Source: Sporosarcina ureae (GTDB taxonomy: Bacteria > Bacillota > Bacilli > Bacillales_A > Planococcaceae). Taken from it: DNA of 64,000 nt. Below, piece after piece: positions 1-8,826 of the stretch (position 1 is its first letter; the number at the start of each line of letters is the position of its first letter). The notes under the pieces were generated by a model. That model was not told the DNA's origin, made no database searches, and saw nothing but the letters and a program-made list of their open reading frames with translations. Where the stretch lies: NCBI RefSeq assembly GCF_002109325.1, contig NZ_CP015348.1, positions 959,001 to 1,023,000 of the forward strand. Direction: 5' to 3'. Made by a program: the position numbers and the translations under genes.

Positions 1-740
1 ATCCAAAAGAATTATCAGGTGGACAGCAACAACGTGTCGGAATTGCGAGAGCGCTTGCAGCGAATCCAGATGTGATTTTAATGGATGAACCGTTCAGTGC
101 GCTGGACCCCATTACACGGGAGCAATTGCAAGAAGAATTACTGAAGTTACATAAAAAGTTAAAGAAGACTATTGTCTTTGTTACACACGACATGGACGAA
201 GCGCTAAAGATGGGCGATCGTATTGCCATTATGAAAGACGGCAATTTACTTCAGCTAGACACGCCAGAGAAATTACTACATGAACCCGCTCACGGCTTTG
301 TAGAAGAATTTATGGGTAAGCATCGTATTATCCAAAATCCTGAACTGATGCCGGTTACGGAAATCATGGCAGAAAAGGTCGTCACTACACGTTCTACTAC
401 TTCTCCAGAACGAGCCATTTCTCTAATACGTCAACGTAAAATTACGGATCTTCTCGTTGTAGATGATCATAAGAAATTACTTGGCATCGTCTCCGCTTAC
501 GATTTAATTAAAAATTTGGATAGCATCAAAACCATTGATGACGTAATGAAACCCGCAGTACCTTTTTTATTGGATACAGCAACGGCGAAAGATGCCATTA
601 TTATGATGGACACTTCCCCGTTCGGCATGATTCCAATTGTCAATGAACAGCATATATTGGTAGGTCTTGTAAACCGCGGCTCCTTGCTCTCTGCGATGTC
701 TAGTCAATGGACAGATAAGGGGGCAGATTTAGATGAATGA
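1..740 (+). CDS. opuCA: Osmolyte ABC transporter ATP-binding protein, 3' part (OpuCA-like)
   Basis: This is the ATPase of a glycine betaine/carnitine/choline-type importer. The 5' end lies outside the window; the reading frame is open from base 3. The first visible residues are the ABC signature [15 protein letters not shown], followed by Walker B (VILMDEP) and the switch histidine ([10 protein letters not shown]). After the nucleotide-binding domain come two CBS-type repeats ([12 protein letters not shown] and [11 protein letters not shown]), the C-terminal pair that senses ionic strength in OpuA/OpuC ATPases. The stop overlaps the permease start by 8 bp, so the genes are translationally coupled. 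The family assignment is firm. OpuB versus OpuC, and so the exact substrate, cannot be told from this piece. Confidence 0.9.
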   Translation, partial: PKELSGGQQQRVGIARALAANPDVILMDEPFSALDPITREQLQEELLKLHKKLKKTIVFVTHDMDEALKMGDRIAIMKDGNLLQLDTPEKLLHEPAHGFVEEFMGKHRIIQNPELMPVTEIMAEKVVTTRSTTSPERAISLIRQRKITDLLVVDDHKKLLGIVSAYDLIKNLDSIKTIDDVMKPAVPFLLDTATAKDAIIMMDTSPFGMIPIVNEQHILVGLVNRGSLLSAMSSQWTDKGADLDE

Positions 741-1386
741 TTTAAATATATGGCAACAACTTGTGGAACAAACCAAACTACGATGGCCGGAAGTGCTCGA
801 AGCAACTTCCATCCATATTCAACTCGTATTCTTCTCAATGATCCTCGCTGTAGTCATTGCGGTAACGCTCGGTATTCTTATTACACGTGTACCTAAACTA
901 AAAACTGGGGTACTTGGTGCGGCAGGCATTATGCAAACCATACCTAGTTTAGCTGTGCTCGGCTTTATGATTCCCATTTTCGGAATTGGCGTCAAAACAG
1001 CTATTGCTGCGTTATTCCTTTACTCTTTACTGCCTATTATGCGAAACACTTATACAGGCATTAAAGACGTTGATCCCGCCACAATCGAAGCGGCGAGAGG
1101 TATGGGTATGACCAACATGCAAATTTTGTTTAAAGTAGAATTACCCCTTGCTATTCCTATTATTATGGCCGGTATTCGAACAGCTGCGGTTATTAACGTC
1201 GGAAACGCGACACTTGCAGCATTCATCGGAGCAGGTGGACTTGGTGACTTCATTTTCCTCGGTATTACACGTGGAATTGACGGATTGATTTTACTTGGGG
1301 CCATTCCAGCAGCGATCCTTGCGATTGCCCTTGAAACGTTCTTTAGCGCCGTTGAACGTTGGACGACGCCGAAAGGATTGAGATGA
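733..1386 (+). CDS. opuCB: Osmolyte ABC transporter permease (OpuCB-like)
   Basis: This 217-residue inner-membrane permease of the BinPDT family has about five or six hydrophobic segments. It carries the EAA-type loop for docking to the ATPase ([23 protein letters not shown]) and the typical end [17 protein letters not shown]. Length and gene order match OpuCB/OpuBB. It starts within the end of the ATPase gene and ends one base before the binding-protein start, so it is the middle gene of a tight operon. The usual second permease (OpuCD/OpuBD) is not found downstream. Function is by homology; the substrate is not determined. Confidence 0.9.
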   Translation: MNDLNIWQQLVEQTKLRWPEVLEATSIHIQLVFFSMILAVVIAVTLGILITRVPKLKTGVLGAAGIMQTIPSLAVLGFMIPIFGIGVKTAIAALFLYSLLPIMRNTYTGIKDVDPATIEAARGMGMTNMQILFKVELPLAIPIIMAGIRTAAVINVGNATLAAFIGAGGLGDFIFLGITRGIDGLILLGAIPAAILAIALETFFSAVERWTTPKGLR

Positions 1387-1387
1387 C

Positions 1388-2278
1388 TTGAAAAACAAAC
1401 TGACACTGTTGCTCGTCACGACCTTACTGGCTAGCCTACTTTCAGGCTGTATTTTCAATGAAAAAGATTCACTTAGACTCGGTTCTCGAAATAATACGGA
1501 AAGTATTATTTTATCTAATATCATGGGACAATTAATTGAAGATCGCTTAGGTGTAGATATTATTTACAAAGAAAACTTAGGTGGCTCATCCGTCGTCTGG
1601 AACGCGATGACTAATGACCACATCGACGTCATCCCTGACTACACGGGAACTATTGTCGTGACGTATTATCAAGAAGAGCCTGGAACAGCTGAAGAAACAC
1701 TAGCTTCGACCAAACGACTCGTCGCCGGTGACAACATTACCGCACTCGGTACGTTCGGATTCAATAACACGTATACACTAGCACTTGATGAAGAGAAAGC
1801 GGAAGAGCTAGGCCTCGTGACATTTAGTGATTTCGCTAAAGTGTCGAACGATTTCACTCTCGGCGCCGTATTCGAATTTATTGATCGACCAGACGGATTA
1901 CCTGGTTTCGAAAAAGAATATGACATCGAATTTAAAGACGTCAAAGGGATGGATCACGGTATGATGTATCGTGCGATTGGCGCAAATGAAGTAGATGTCA
2001 TCAACTCCTACACGACAGATGGACAGCTAGCGATTGCGAATCTACGCGTGCTAGAAGACGACAAAGCGTACTTCCCGCCCTACCATGCACTGCCGTTAGT
2101 ACGGGACGAAACACTTAAAGAATACCCAGAACTCGAAGAAATACTCGGTCTTCTCGAAGGTCAAATCGATGAAGAAACGATGCAAGTGATGAATGGAAAA
2201 GTCGATAATGATGGAATTATGGTCGAACTCGTCGCCAAGGAATACTTGGTGGAGAGTGGGTTAATTGAAGAAAAATAA
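1388..2278 (+). CDS. opuCC: Osmolyte ABC transporter substrate-binding lipoprotein (OpuCC-like)
   Basis: The 296-residue extracytoplasmic binding protein starts at a TTG directly after the permease stop. The N-terminus has a lysine, a hydrophobic stretch and a lipobox LLSGC, so it should be a lipoprotein anchored outside the membrane. The body matches the OpuAC/OpuBC type: an opening GSRNNTESIILSNIMGQLIE, then NDHIDVIPDYTGT, then GANEVDVINSYTTDGQL. It delivers a quaternary ammonium osmolyte to the permease. It is the last gene of this operon, because a strong terminator follows seven bases after the stop. Which osmolyte it binds cannot be read reliably from sequence alone. Confidence 0.88.
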   Translation: MKNKLTLLLVTTLLASLLSGCIFNEKDSLRLGSRNNTESIILSNIMGQLIEDRLGVDIIYKENLGGSSVVWNAMTNDHIDVIPDYTGTIVVTYYQEEPGTAEETLASTKRLVAGDNITALGTFGFNNTYTLALDEEKAEELGLVTFSDFAKVSNDFTLGAVFEFIDRPDGLPGFEKEYDIEFKDVKGMDHGMMYRAIGANEVDVINSYTTDGQLAIANLRVLEDDKAYFPPYHALPLVRDETLKEYPELEEILGLLEGQIDEETMQVMNGKVDNDGIMVELVAKEYLVESGLIEEK

Positions 2279-2284
2279 ATAGAA

Positions 2285-2325
2285 ACAGCGCACCCTCTTT
2301 TGTAGATGAGGGTGCGCTGTTTTTT
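2285..2325 (+). terminator. Rho-independent terminator of the opu operon
   Basis: A perfect 13-bp stem (ACAGCGCACCCTC with GAGGGTGCGCTGT), a 10-base loop and a run of T follow the binding-protein stop closely. This closes the operon and argues that no second permease gene belongs to it. Confidence 0.93.
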
Positions 2326-2372
2326 GCATTGTGAAGGTACCTAATTTTACGATGAATTAGTGCTACTATTTA

Positions 2373-2648
2373 TTACTCCCCTTTTTTCATTCGGGCTTCA
2401 TTCAATTGCTGTTTGATTAAATCCAACTGACTCTTATGTTGCTGAATGGTATCTAACTCATTGTCATATTGCTCCACATTCACAAACGCATTTTCCGCGC
2501 GCTCAATTGCAATAAACGCATGCTCGATAGCCATCTCTTCTGGATGAGACATCGCTTGTTTCACTGCACGTTCTGCCTTCTCTACCGAATTCCCAAAGAA
2601 TGTGCCTGGGTGTTGTTTTTTCCAACTCTGGCCAAATTCCTTTCCCAA
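2373..2648 (-). CDS. Small charged helical protein of unknown function
   Basis: This gene encodes a hydrophilic protein of about 91 residues, mostly helix-forming, with no membrane segment or signal. The longest frame begins at an ATG at 2666, but a strong Shine-Dalgarno sequence (GGGAGG) lies just inside that start and sits 8 bases before a TTG at 2648. I take the TTG as the real start. Residues read KEFGQSWKKQHPG, then a run of Ala/Glu-rich helix (AIERAENAFVNVEQYDNELD). It lies between the opu terminator and the divergent ylxY gene and seems to be transcribed alone. I do not recognise a family. Confidence 0.6.
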   Translation of the reverse strand: MGKEFGQSWKKQHPGTFFGNSVEKAERAVKQAMSHPEEMAIEHAFIAIERAENAFVNVEQYDNELDTIQQHKSQLDLIKQQLNEARMKKGE

Positions 2649-2818
2649 ATCCTTCGCCTCCCACATGTAAAATCCATGATAATTATACGCTTAGTATTGC
2701 AATTTATAGCGGAAGTATACGCAAGAGGATTTGAATTATGCGCGCACTTTGCACCTAAAATCAAGCATATTTATTTAAGTACAGGAAACACTACGGACTA
2801 GAGAAGAGGTGATATAAA

Positions 2819-3790
2819 CTGAAACGTTTCTGGCTTATTTCTTTCATTGCTTGTATAGGAATACTTTACCTGGCTCTTTTCACCAATCATTGGGGAGCAG
2901 ATACGGATCTAGTAAGCACGGCCTCCGCATCTAAAAATAGCAAAGACCGTCTGACGACAGAATTGGAATCATTCAGCAAGACGCATCATATCCCCGCGGT
3001 TGATGCAAAGGTCGACAGAGTCTGGAAAGCCATCCCCGGCTACAATGGACTGGAAGTGGATCTGAAAGCCAGTTACAAGAAAATGAAAAAGACTGGTACA
3101 TTGGATCAATCAAAAATCGTGTACAAAGAAACTTCCCCCACTGTTCATTTGAAAGATCTTGGCCCCCACCCCATTTTCAAAGGAAATCCCGATAAACCGA
3201 TGGTGGCTTTTTTAATTAATGTTGCCTGGGGTAATGAATACATTCCTGAAATTTTGGATGCACTCAAGAAGCATAAAATAAAAGCTACCTTCTTCTTCGA
3301 CGGCAGCTGGGCAAGTAAAAATCCTGATTTAGCTAAATTGATTCATAGTGAAGGGCATGAAATTGGAAACCACGCATACAGTCATCCCGATTTACAGCAG
3401 AAATCAAAAGCTGAAACAATGGAAGAGTTAAAAAAGACCAATGAGGTCATCATTAAAACACTCGGGATTACATCGCCCAAGTGGTTCGGTCCGCCAAGCG
3501 GCAGTTTTAATCAGCAAACGGTTGAAACCGCAAGCCAGCTAGGAATGCATACGGTTTTATGGACCGTGGATACAGTCGACTGGAAAAAGCCGGCGACGAA
3601 TGAAATGGTGAACAGGATCGTATCGCAAGTGGAGAACGGCTCGATGGTTTTAATGCACCCGACTCAACCTGTGGCTGAAGGAATGGAAGATATGATTACA
3701 CAAATCACCGAGAAAGGTTTTCGTCTGGGGACCGTCAGTGAACTGATGAGTGAAAAGCGTGTGAACGGAACAGTATGGGATGATGAATGA
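2819..3790 (+). CDS. ylxY: YlxY-type polysaccharide deacetylase-family sporulation protein
   Basis: This membrane-anchored NodB-fold protein resembles the YlxY sporulation family. The best start is a CTG at 2819, seven bases after AGAGGTG; it adds an N-terminal hydrophobic anchor (FWLISFIACIGILYLALF). The region before the deacetylase domain (YNGLEVDLKASYKKMKK, PTVHLKDLGPHPIFKGNPDKP) is typical of YlxY. In the NodB domain the usual TFDDG motif reads FLINVAWG, so the catalytic Asp pair is missing, as in known YlxY proteins. The HxxxxH zinc motif (NHAYSH), PPSGSF, DTVDW and LMHP motifs remain. Whether it still deacetylates peptidoglycan is uncertain. It is transcribed alone and ends before a terminator. 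Confidence 0.85.
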   Translation: MKRFWLISFIACIGILYLALFTNHWGADTDLVSTASASKNSKDRLTTELESFSKTHHIPAVDAKVDRVWKAIPGYNGLEVDLKASYKKMKKTGTLDQSKIVYKETSPTVHLKDLGPHPIFKGNPDKPMVAFLINVAWGNEYIPEILDALKKHKIKATFFFDGSWASKNPDLAKLIHSEGHEIGNHAYSHPDLQQKSKAETMEELKKTNEVIIKTLGITSPKWFGPPSGSFNQQTVETASQLGMHTVLWTVDTVDWKKPATNEMVNRIVSQVENGSMVLMHPTQPVAEGMEDMITQITEKGFRLGTVSELMSEKRVNGTVWDDE

Positions 3791-3812
3791 AGTGCTTGCG
3801 TAAAACAAAAAA

Positions 3813-3851
3813 ACTCTTCTGACCGTACATAGCCGGTCGGGAGAGTTTTTT
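3813..3851 (+). terminator. Terminator after ylxY
   Basis: A 13-bp stem (ACTCTTCTGACCG pairing with CGGTCGGGAGAGT, with some G-U pairs) is followed by TTTTTT, about 22 bases after the ylxY stop. The A-run on the left side means it may also stop transcripts of the tRNA gene coming from the other strand. Confidence 0.85.
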
Positions 3852-3856
3852 ATGTA

Positions 3857-3928
3857 CTCCAAAGGCAGGGATTGAACCTGCGATCGATCGGTTAACAGCC
3901 GATTGCTCTACCGCTAAGCTACTTTGGA
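3857..3928 (-). tRNA. tRNA-Asn (GTT)
   Basis: The reverse strand folds as a cloverleaf. The acceptor stem is TCCAAAG with CTTTGGA and discriminator G. The D arm is GCTTAGCGGTAGAGC. The anticodon stem is ATCGG with CCGAT, with loop CTGTTAA, giving anticodon GTT. The T arm is GCAGG, TTCAATC, CCTGC. The 3' CCA is not encoded. It stands alone, not in a tRNA cluster. Confidence 0.93.
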
Positions 3929-3934
3929 AAGATA

Positions 3935-4000
3935 ATAGGTGCCAGGTCCCAACACAATTCAGAAACAATTCTGAATTGCGTTGGGACCTGGCACCCTATT
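3935..4000. repeat. Family B palindromic repeat (complete copy)
   Basis: A nearly perfect inverted repeat of about 66 bp starts AATAGGTGCCAGGTCCCAA and ends with its complement. The inner arms contain AATTCAGAA and TTCTGAATT. Six other full or partial copies of the same family occur in this window. Confidence 0.85.
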
Positions 4001-4327
4001 CTGACACTTCACTATGAATGTATATCAAATAGAATCATATGTAGCGCTACTTTTACTGATATACTAAAGGTAACGAGTGTTACGATTATACTACTTACGA
4101 GTACAAATGAGGGATGATAGTGAAAAAAGCTTGGAAGTTAGCAGACTTTAGTAAATTGAGTTGTATGGAGATTCTACTATATATCTTGATGTTTATCGCA
4201 GTTCCAATAAGCTTGACCTTTCAAAGCAAATTATCGATTTTATTTGTTTTTTATATGGTATTTGCGATCGTCTTGTTTTTAGCCATATGGTATCACAAAT
4301 ATAAAAAACCTAAATTGCAATATTAAA

Positions 4328-5534
4328 TTAGCCACTTAGATAAAATCCAGTGTATGTATGAAGGGGAATGTGATCCCTCAATTAACGGGTTAGTTTTGGA
4401 AATACTATGCTAACCTAGCCAACTCTTCTTCAAACAAAACGGATGGCTGTCGATAGTTCAAAATCTTCCTAGGCAACTGATTCAGTGTCTGATAAATACG
4501 TTGAATAGACTCTGTAGAGTAATCAGAAATTGCTTTTCCTTTGGGAATATATCGTCTGAGCAGACCATTGTGTCGCTCGTTAGATCCTCTTTCATACGGT
4601 GCATATGGACGAGCGAAATAGACGTCAGTAACACCTTGAAGACTCTTTGTCAGATTAGAAAACTCGCTGCCGTTATCCGACGTAATCGTTTTGAATACTT
4701 GAGAAAACAGCTCACCAAAATCCTGTCGTAACTGGTTGATCGCAAAGTCCACCGAATCATGATCTTGATCATCTAGGAGGATGGCATAATAGTTTCTCGT
4801 TTTACGTTCAACGAGCGTCAATAATGCGTTGTCATCAGACTTCTGTCCTTCTACCGTATCAATTTCCCAATGACCGAATTCTTGACGATCTTCAATTTCA
4901 ACGGGACGTTCAGCGATGCTCATGCCCAAAATACGACGGTTTCTTCGGATGTGTTTCACTTTGGTGTTCCGTCTCAGTTTCATCGGCAAGTCTATATTTC
5001 GAACGCGTAATACGTCTAAATCAATGTAGTTATACAGGGTTTTCGTGGACACAGTAGGTCGGTCTTTCCACTCTTCTTGAAGGCTTGTAAACCCGACGAC
5101 TGCGTCTGGTGACCAGTCCTGATCTAGGATTTTATCACACGCGAAATTGACAAATTCATTGGCCATAAGCAGCTTACTTTTTGCGCCGCACTGAAGTCGA
5201 TTTCGTTCATATATCGCCTGTCCCGTTTCAGCGAAATAGGCTGTATAGGATGTGCGTCCAGTTTTGAGTTGGATTGTGGTTCCACGCTTTAATTCATTCG
5301 CGATGGTTTGATGAACGCGTCCTAAGCGTCTACCGATCTCTCGGTTGGTATGTCCATCCTTGTGAAGCGCCTCGATTTGACCGCGCTCAAAAGCTGACAG
5401 GTGTTTATTTTTACGGTTTTGTATGGTACTCTCAAGTTGTGCCACTATAAAACTTCCTCTCATTGTTAGTCTCGCAACTTCAATGATACACGAATTTTAT
5501 AGTGGCATTTTTTTGTTTGGATTTAGGTGGCTAA
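4328..5534 (-). mobile_element. IS30-family insertion sequence
   Basis: The element is about 1.2 kb with one transposase gene. The two ends match as inverted repeats: the left begins TTAGCCACTTAGATAAA, and the right, read inward, begins TTAGCCACCTAAATCCAAA. A short target duplication is not evident at either edge. It lies inside the reading frame of a membrane protein gene. Ends are placed by the inverted repeats and could shift by a base or two. Confidence 0.85.
4405..5445 (-). CDS. IS30-family transposase
   Basis: This is a full-length transposase of about 346 residues. The frame is open from an ATG at 5463, but AGAGGAAG lies seven bases before a GTG at 5445, which is the better start. The N-terminal helix-turn-helix reads LSAFERGQIEALHKDGHTNREIGRRLGR. 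The DDE catalytic domain shows HWEIDTVEG (first Asp), TSDNGSEF (second Asp) and RGSNERHNGLLRRYIPKG (Glu). All catalytic residues are present and no frameshift is seen, so the element is probably still able to move. Confidence 0.93.
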   Translation of the reverse strand: MAQLESTIQNRKNKHLSAFERGQIEALHKDGHTNREIGRRLGRVHQTIANELKRGTTIQLKTGRTSYTAYFAETGQAIYERNRLQCGAKSKLLMANEFVNFACDKILDQDWSPDAVVGFTSLQEEWKDRPTVSTKTLYNYIDLDVLRVRNIDLPMKLRRNTKVKHIRRNRRILGMSIAERPVEIEDRQEFGHWEIDTVEGQKSDDNALLTLVERKTRNYYAILLDDQDHDSVDFAINQLRQDFGELFSQVFKTITSDNGSEFSNLTKSLQGVTDVYFARPYAPYERGSNERHNGLLRRYIPKGKAISDYSTESIQRIYQTLNQLPRKILNYRQPSVLFEEELARLA

Positions 5535-6188
5535 CTTGATTGTACAATTGGCCCAAATATAAAAAAGAAAGTTCTTATCCAAAATATTACGGAATTTCGC
5601 TCTCACTCTTTCTAACCATCTCGATTGCCGCTTTTTATTCTTTATTGACTCCGAATTTAAACGCAGCAGGATATGTCTCTGTAATAGGCTTCCTTGCTTA
5701 TCTATTCGCAGTATATATTATACTAATTTATTTCTTTAACTTCCTATACTTCTTTGTACTTAAGCGAGTGTTTCCTTCAGAAAAAGAAAACAGTGAAGAT
5801 GAAGTAAAGGAATTGAGCTTGAAAGAGCTCTCAAAGACTATGGACTTGGATAAACAAAAACAATATTTGAATAGCACCATTGTGAACAGCTTATTATCTG
5901 TCATACTCATAGCATATTTCACTTTATTTGGTATGAAGAAGTGGAAGTCCAAAGTAGAATTTGAAGAATCTCAGGCCTTAAAAAGTTTATATACTTGGAT
6001 AGAAAACCAGGATTCCATCACCTTATTTAATGGAGTCAGTTTATTGTAAGTAGTCATCACGATCTACGCACTGACATTTTCTGCTCAAATTAAAATTTTT
6101 GATGATGCCAAGAAAGAGTATACGAAGGAATCAAAACAGGACAGCACGTCAAGGAATTCCTAATGTTGACCTGCCGTCCTAAATAGAA

Positions 6189-6225
6189 AGGTACCTTATT
6201 TTGTTTCACGTACAAGTACTTTATT
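6189..6225. repeat. Half copy of family A repeat
   Basis: The stretch GGTACCTTATTTTGTTTCACG resembles the outer arm of the family A repeats but has no matching opposite arm. It lies just downstream of the lrp gene stop. Confidence 0.4.
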
Positions 6226-6666
6226 TCATGTAGCTGTCAACGGATTTTGTTGTTTGATCTCTTGTATCGATAAATGTACACTATAATTTCCATACTCAAG
6301 AATTTTATCTAGAAAGAGATTCAATTGTTCTTGGGAGTTGAGTTTTACTTTAATATGGTAACAGCCTTCGCCTGACACGCGGTGAACTTCTACTACTTCC
6401 TTACAATCATTCATGAATCGTGTAAACGCATTATGGTTCGCTGTTTTCATATATATAATAATGAACGCTGTATAAGATAGACCTACTTTCATTTCATCGA
6501 CTTCTAGAGAAAAGGCTTTTATTACACCGCTATTCTCAAGTTTTTTTATACGATTCCCTACTGCTTGTCCCGTCATATGAATTTGTTCACCTAAATCTTT
6601 CCATTGAATACGTGAGTTTTTGGATAATAGTCGTAGGATTTTAAAATCAATGTTATCAAGTTCCAT
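6226..6666 (-). CDS. Lrp/AsnC-family transcriptional regulator
   Basis: This 146-residue DNA-binding regulator has the classic Lrp layout. The N-terminal winged helix-turn-helix reads LDNIDFKILRLLSKNSRIQWKDLGEQI, then MTGQAVGNRIKKLENSGVI. A C-terminal RAM domain follows (VEVHRVSGEGCYHIKVKL). Such proteins form dimers or octamers and sense amino acids. It is divergent from a cysteine hydrolase gene with 122 bp between them, and that gap contains a palindrome. The simplest inference is that it controls itself and the hydrolase. The effector is unknown. Confidence 0.88.
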   Translation of the reverse strand: MELDNIDFKILRLLSKNSRIQWKDLGEQIHMTGQAVGNRIKKLENSGVIKAFSLEVDEMKVGLSYTAFIIIYMKTANHNAFTRFMNDCKEVVEVHRVSGEGCYHIKVKLNSQEQLNLFLDKILEYGNYSVHLSIQEIKQQNPLTAT

Positions 6667-6731
6667 AATGTATTCCTTTCACCGTGAAATTTTTTAAGCT
6701 GAAAGTGTTTCGCTAACATATCGATAAAAAT

Positions 6732-6756
6732 CACTATACAAGATATGATTATAGTG
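6732..6756. promoter_or_regulatory. Palindrome in the lrp/hydrolase divergent promoter region
   Basis: CACTATA at 6732 and TATAGTG at 6750 form a perfect inverted pair. A second, wider pair (CTGAAAGT at 6699 and ACTTTCAG at 6766) surrounds it. Nested inverted repeats between divergent genes suit an Lrp-type regulator that wraps DNA, but binding is only inferred. Confidence 0.5.
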
Positions 6757-6788
6757 TACCAAAATACTTTCAGTGAGGTGGAGAAATT

Positions 6789-7334
6789 ATGAGCACAGCG
6801 CTAATTATTGTAGATATTCAAAACGACTATTTTCCAAACGGAAAGATGGAATTAGTTAATCCAGATAAAGCTGCCAAAAATGCTGCCAAAGTTCTTGAAT
6901 GGTTTAGGCAGAACAATAAAGAAAATATTTTTCATGTTCAGCACATCGCAGCTGATCCGGCTTTAGGATTCTTCCTTCCAGATACAGACGGTGCGGAAAT
7001 ACATGAAACTGTTCAGCCTTTGGAAAACGAAAGCCTAATCATCAAACATTTCCCTAACAGCTTTTTACAGACTGGTTTGGAAAAAAAGTTACGTGAAAAT
7101 GGTGTTAACAAAATAGTTGTGGTAGGTATGATGACGCATATGTGTATTGATGCAACAGTCAGAGCCGCAGTGGATCTAGGCTTTGAGACAACACTCATTG
7201 AAGATGCATGTGCGACAACAGACATATCTTATGAAGGTAAAGACGTTCCAGCTGAACAGGTTCATTACGCGTTTGTCGGTGCACTTAACGGTATGTATTG
7301 TGCTGTAACTTCAACTGAGGACTTCTTGCAATAA
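6789..7334 (+). CDS. Isochorismatase-like cysteine hydrolase
   Basis: This 181-residue cytoplasmic enzyme belongs to the nicotinamidase/isochorismatase-like family. The catalytic triad is visible: Asp9 in VDIQNDYF, Lys86 in IIKHFPNSF and Cys119 in GMMTHMCIDATVRAA. The start is an ATG after GAGGTGGAG. Family members hydrolyse amides such as nicotinamide, ureido acids or carbamates; the residues seen do not fix the substrate. It is divergent from an Lrp-type regulator, which suggests an inducible catabolic enzyme. The protein appears complete and intact. Confidence 0.85.
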   Translation: MSTALIIVDIQNDYFPNGKMELVNPDKAAKNAAKVLEWFRQNNKENIFHVQHIAADPALGFFLPDTDGAEIHETVQPLENESLIIKHFPNSFLQTGLEKKLRENGVNKIVVVGMMTHMCIDATVRAAVDLGFETTLIEDACATTDISYEGKDVPAEQVHYAFVGALNGMYCAVTSTEDFLQ

Positions 7335-7384
7335 GATATTAGTTAATCTGAAAACAAAGAACTTTCAACGGAAATATTAAATGA

Positions 7385-7440
7385 GAGGTACCTAGGCAGG
7401 AGACTCTCATGACAGTTTAAACATTCACATTGGGTTCATA
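7385..7440. repeat. Decayed family A repeat
   Basis: GAGGTACCTAGG, then CTCTCATGACAGTTTAAACATTC, match the left arm and centre of family A; the right arm is largely lost. Confidence 0.5.
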
Positions 7441-7453
7441 CTCTATATTTTAA

Positions 7454-7502
7454 TAAAAAGGACTGCAGGCATACCCCATAATTTTGGGGGTTGTCTGCAG
7501 TC
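7454..7502 (-). terminator. Terminator of the acetoin-dehydrogenase-type operon
   Basis: A long hairpin pairs GACTGCAG with CTGCAGTC and continues through a C/G-rich inner stem. On the reverse strand it is followed by CCTTTTTATT. It lies about 70 bases after the E2 gene stop and should end that operon. Confidence 0.8.
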
Positions 7503-7574
7503 TGAACCCTTGAATATCATAGGATTTAACTATGCATAGTTATGATTAGATTATTCTTCACGTATTATTTCCAG

Positions 7575-8810
7575 TTAGATTAATAATCGATAAGGATCTT
7601 GCAAGTAGCTAGCAATTTTCTGCAGGAACTCTGCAGCAGGCGCTCCGTCAATGATTTGGTGATCGTATGATAAACTAAGCGGTAATTTTAATTTCTGGAT
7701 AACACCACCGCTGTCATCCAATTCAAGTTCTTTCTGAATCGCTCCAACACCTAAAATACCTACCTCGGGCGTATTAAGGATCGGCGTGAAGTATTCGATT
7801 TCATACCCTCCCAAGTTGGTGATTGTAAAGGTTGAACCAGAATAGAGACCACCATCCAATGTACCTTGTCTTGCCTCCGCTGCAATCTTTTGGATAGCGG
7901 GTCCTAGCTGCGACAAGGACATATTCTGTGCATCTTTTATAACAGGCACGATTAACCCTTCCTCGATGGCAGTTGCCATACCAATATGGATTTCGGCTAC
8001 TTGTGTATGTTCTCCGCCATAATACCAAGCATTCATTTCAGGCATCTCTCTCAATGCCAATATGACCGCTTTGGTCAATAATGTATTGACGCTTAATTCG
8101 CCATTGGTAAGCGGTTCATTAAACTTGCCTTGAATGTCTTTCCGAAATGCCATTAAATCCGTTACATCTACTTTACGTTGGTTGGTAACCTGTGCAGTAG
8201 ATTGGACGCTACGCATCATTCGCTCGGCAATTGTTTTGCGCATCCCTTTGAGCCCTGCACCGTGTTCAGGCATACCGGCCACTGTTTGAGGCTGTGTAGA
8301 AGCTTTTTCAGAAGGTACATATCTTTCAATATCCAGTCGCGTGATTCTACCGTTGCCTCCGGTTCCATTGACATCGCTGATATCGATGCCTTTCTCCTCG
8401 GCTATTTTCCTCGCGACAGGTGTGATGAAGATACGTCCTCCCTCTTTAACAGGCAGCTGCTTTATTTTGCTGCTTTCTTCTTTTGTCACTTCAGTCTTCT
8501 TTTGATCCTCGGTTTTCACTAGACTTTTTTCAGGATTTTCTTCCAATTGTGCCCCCGTGTCAATTGTTTCACCTTCTTCTCCTATGTAGGCCATCGTTCC
8601 CTTACTCGGAATGACATCTCCTTCATGGGCAATTATTTTAAGGATTTTACCGGCTTCAGGCGCTTCTACTTCATTTGTTAATTTCTCCGAACTAATTTCT
8701 ACAATTGGATCCCCTTGCTCAACTTGATCTCCTTCTCTGACCATCCACTTTTCAACAGTGCCCTCAGTCATTGTCAGACCTAATTTCGGCATTACAATTT
8801 CTGTCGCCAT
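7575..8810 (-). CDS. Dihydrolipoamide acyltransferase, E2 of a 2-oxoacid/acetoin dehydrogenase complex
   Basis: This 411-residue E2 core protein transfers an acyl group from lipoate to CoA. An N-terminal lipoyl domain has the modified lysine at 43 (ISSEKLTNEVEAP). After a charged linker comes the E1/E3-binding domain at about 126-165 (ITPVARKIAEEKGIDISDVNGTGGNGRITRLDI). The catalytic domain ends with DHQIIDG near 383-389, holding the active-site His. The single lipoyl domain and the operon with E1 genes fit AcoC of acetoin dehydrogenase, though other complexes are possible. It is the last gene of the operon; no E3 gene follows. The gene itself looks intact. Confidence 0.85.
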   Translation of the reverse strand: MATEIVMPKLGLTMTEGTVEKWMVREGDQVEQGDPIVEISSEKLTNEVEAPEAGKILKIIAHEGDVIPSKGTMAYIGEEGETIDTGAQLEENPEKSLVKTEDQKKTEVTKEESSKIKQLPVKEGGRIFITPVARKIAEEKGIDISDVNGTGGNGRITRLDIERYVPSEKASTQPQTVAGMPEHGAGLKGMRKTIAERMMRSVQSTAQVTNQRKVDVTDLMAFRKDIQGKFNEPLTNGELSVNTLLTKAVILALREMPEMNAWYYGGEHTQVAEIHIGMATAIEEGLIVPVIKDAQNMSLSQLGPAIQKIAAEARQGTLDGGLYSGSTFTITNLGGYEIEYFTPILNTPEVGILGVGAIQKELELDDSGGVIQKLKLPLSLSYDHQIIDGAPAAEFLQKIASYLQDPYRLLI

Positions 8811-8826
8811 TATTTACCCTCCCATA

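Larger units (their letters stand above)
4120..6163 (+). pseudogene. Membrane protein gene, broken by IS30 and a stop codon
   Basis: The left part (4120-4326, GTG start six bases after GAGGG) encodes two hydrophobic segments and stops just before the IS30 end. The right part resumes at about 5540 and encodes at least three more membrane segments and a charged stretch (KENSEDEVKELSLKELSKTM). It meets a TAA at 6047, but the same frame stays open beyond it (VVITIYALTF and so on) to a TAA at 6161. I read this as one multi-pass membrane protein gene interrupted by the insertion and then by a nonsense mutation. The left part could instead be a separate 68-residue protein. No family recognised. Confidence 0.6.

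Noticed and set aside
4320..5545. Target duplication of the IS30 element
   Set aside because: The bases beside the two inverted repeats do not match, so no duplication is claimed.
7454..7502. Hairpin as a riboswitch
   Set aside because: It is a simple long stem at a gene end with a T-run on the reverse strand, so a terminator explains it.
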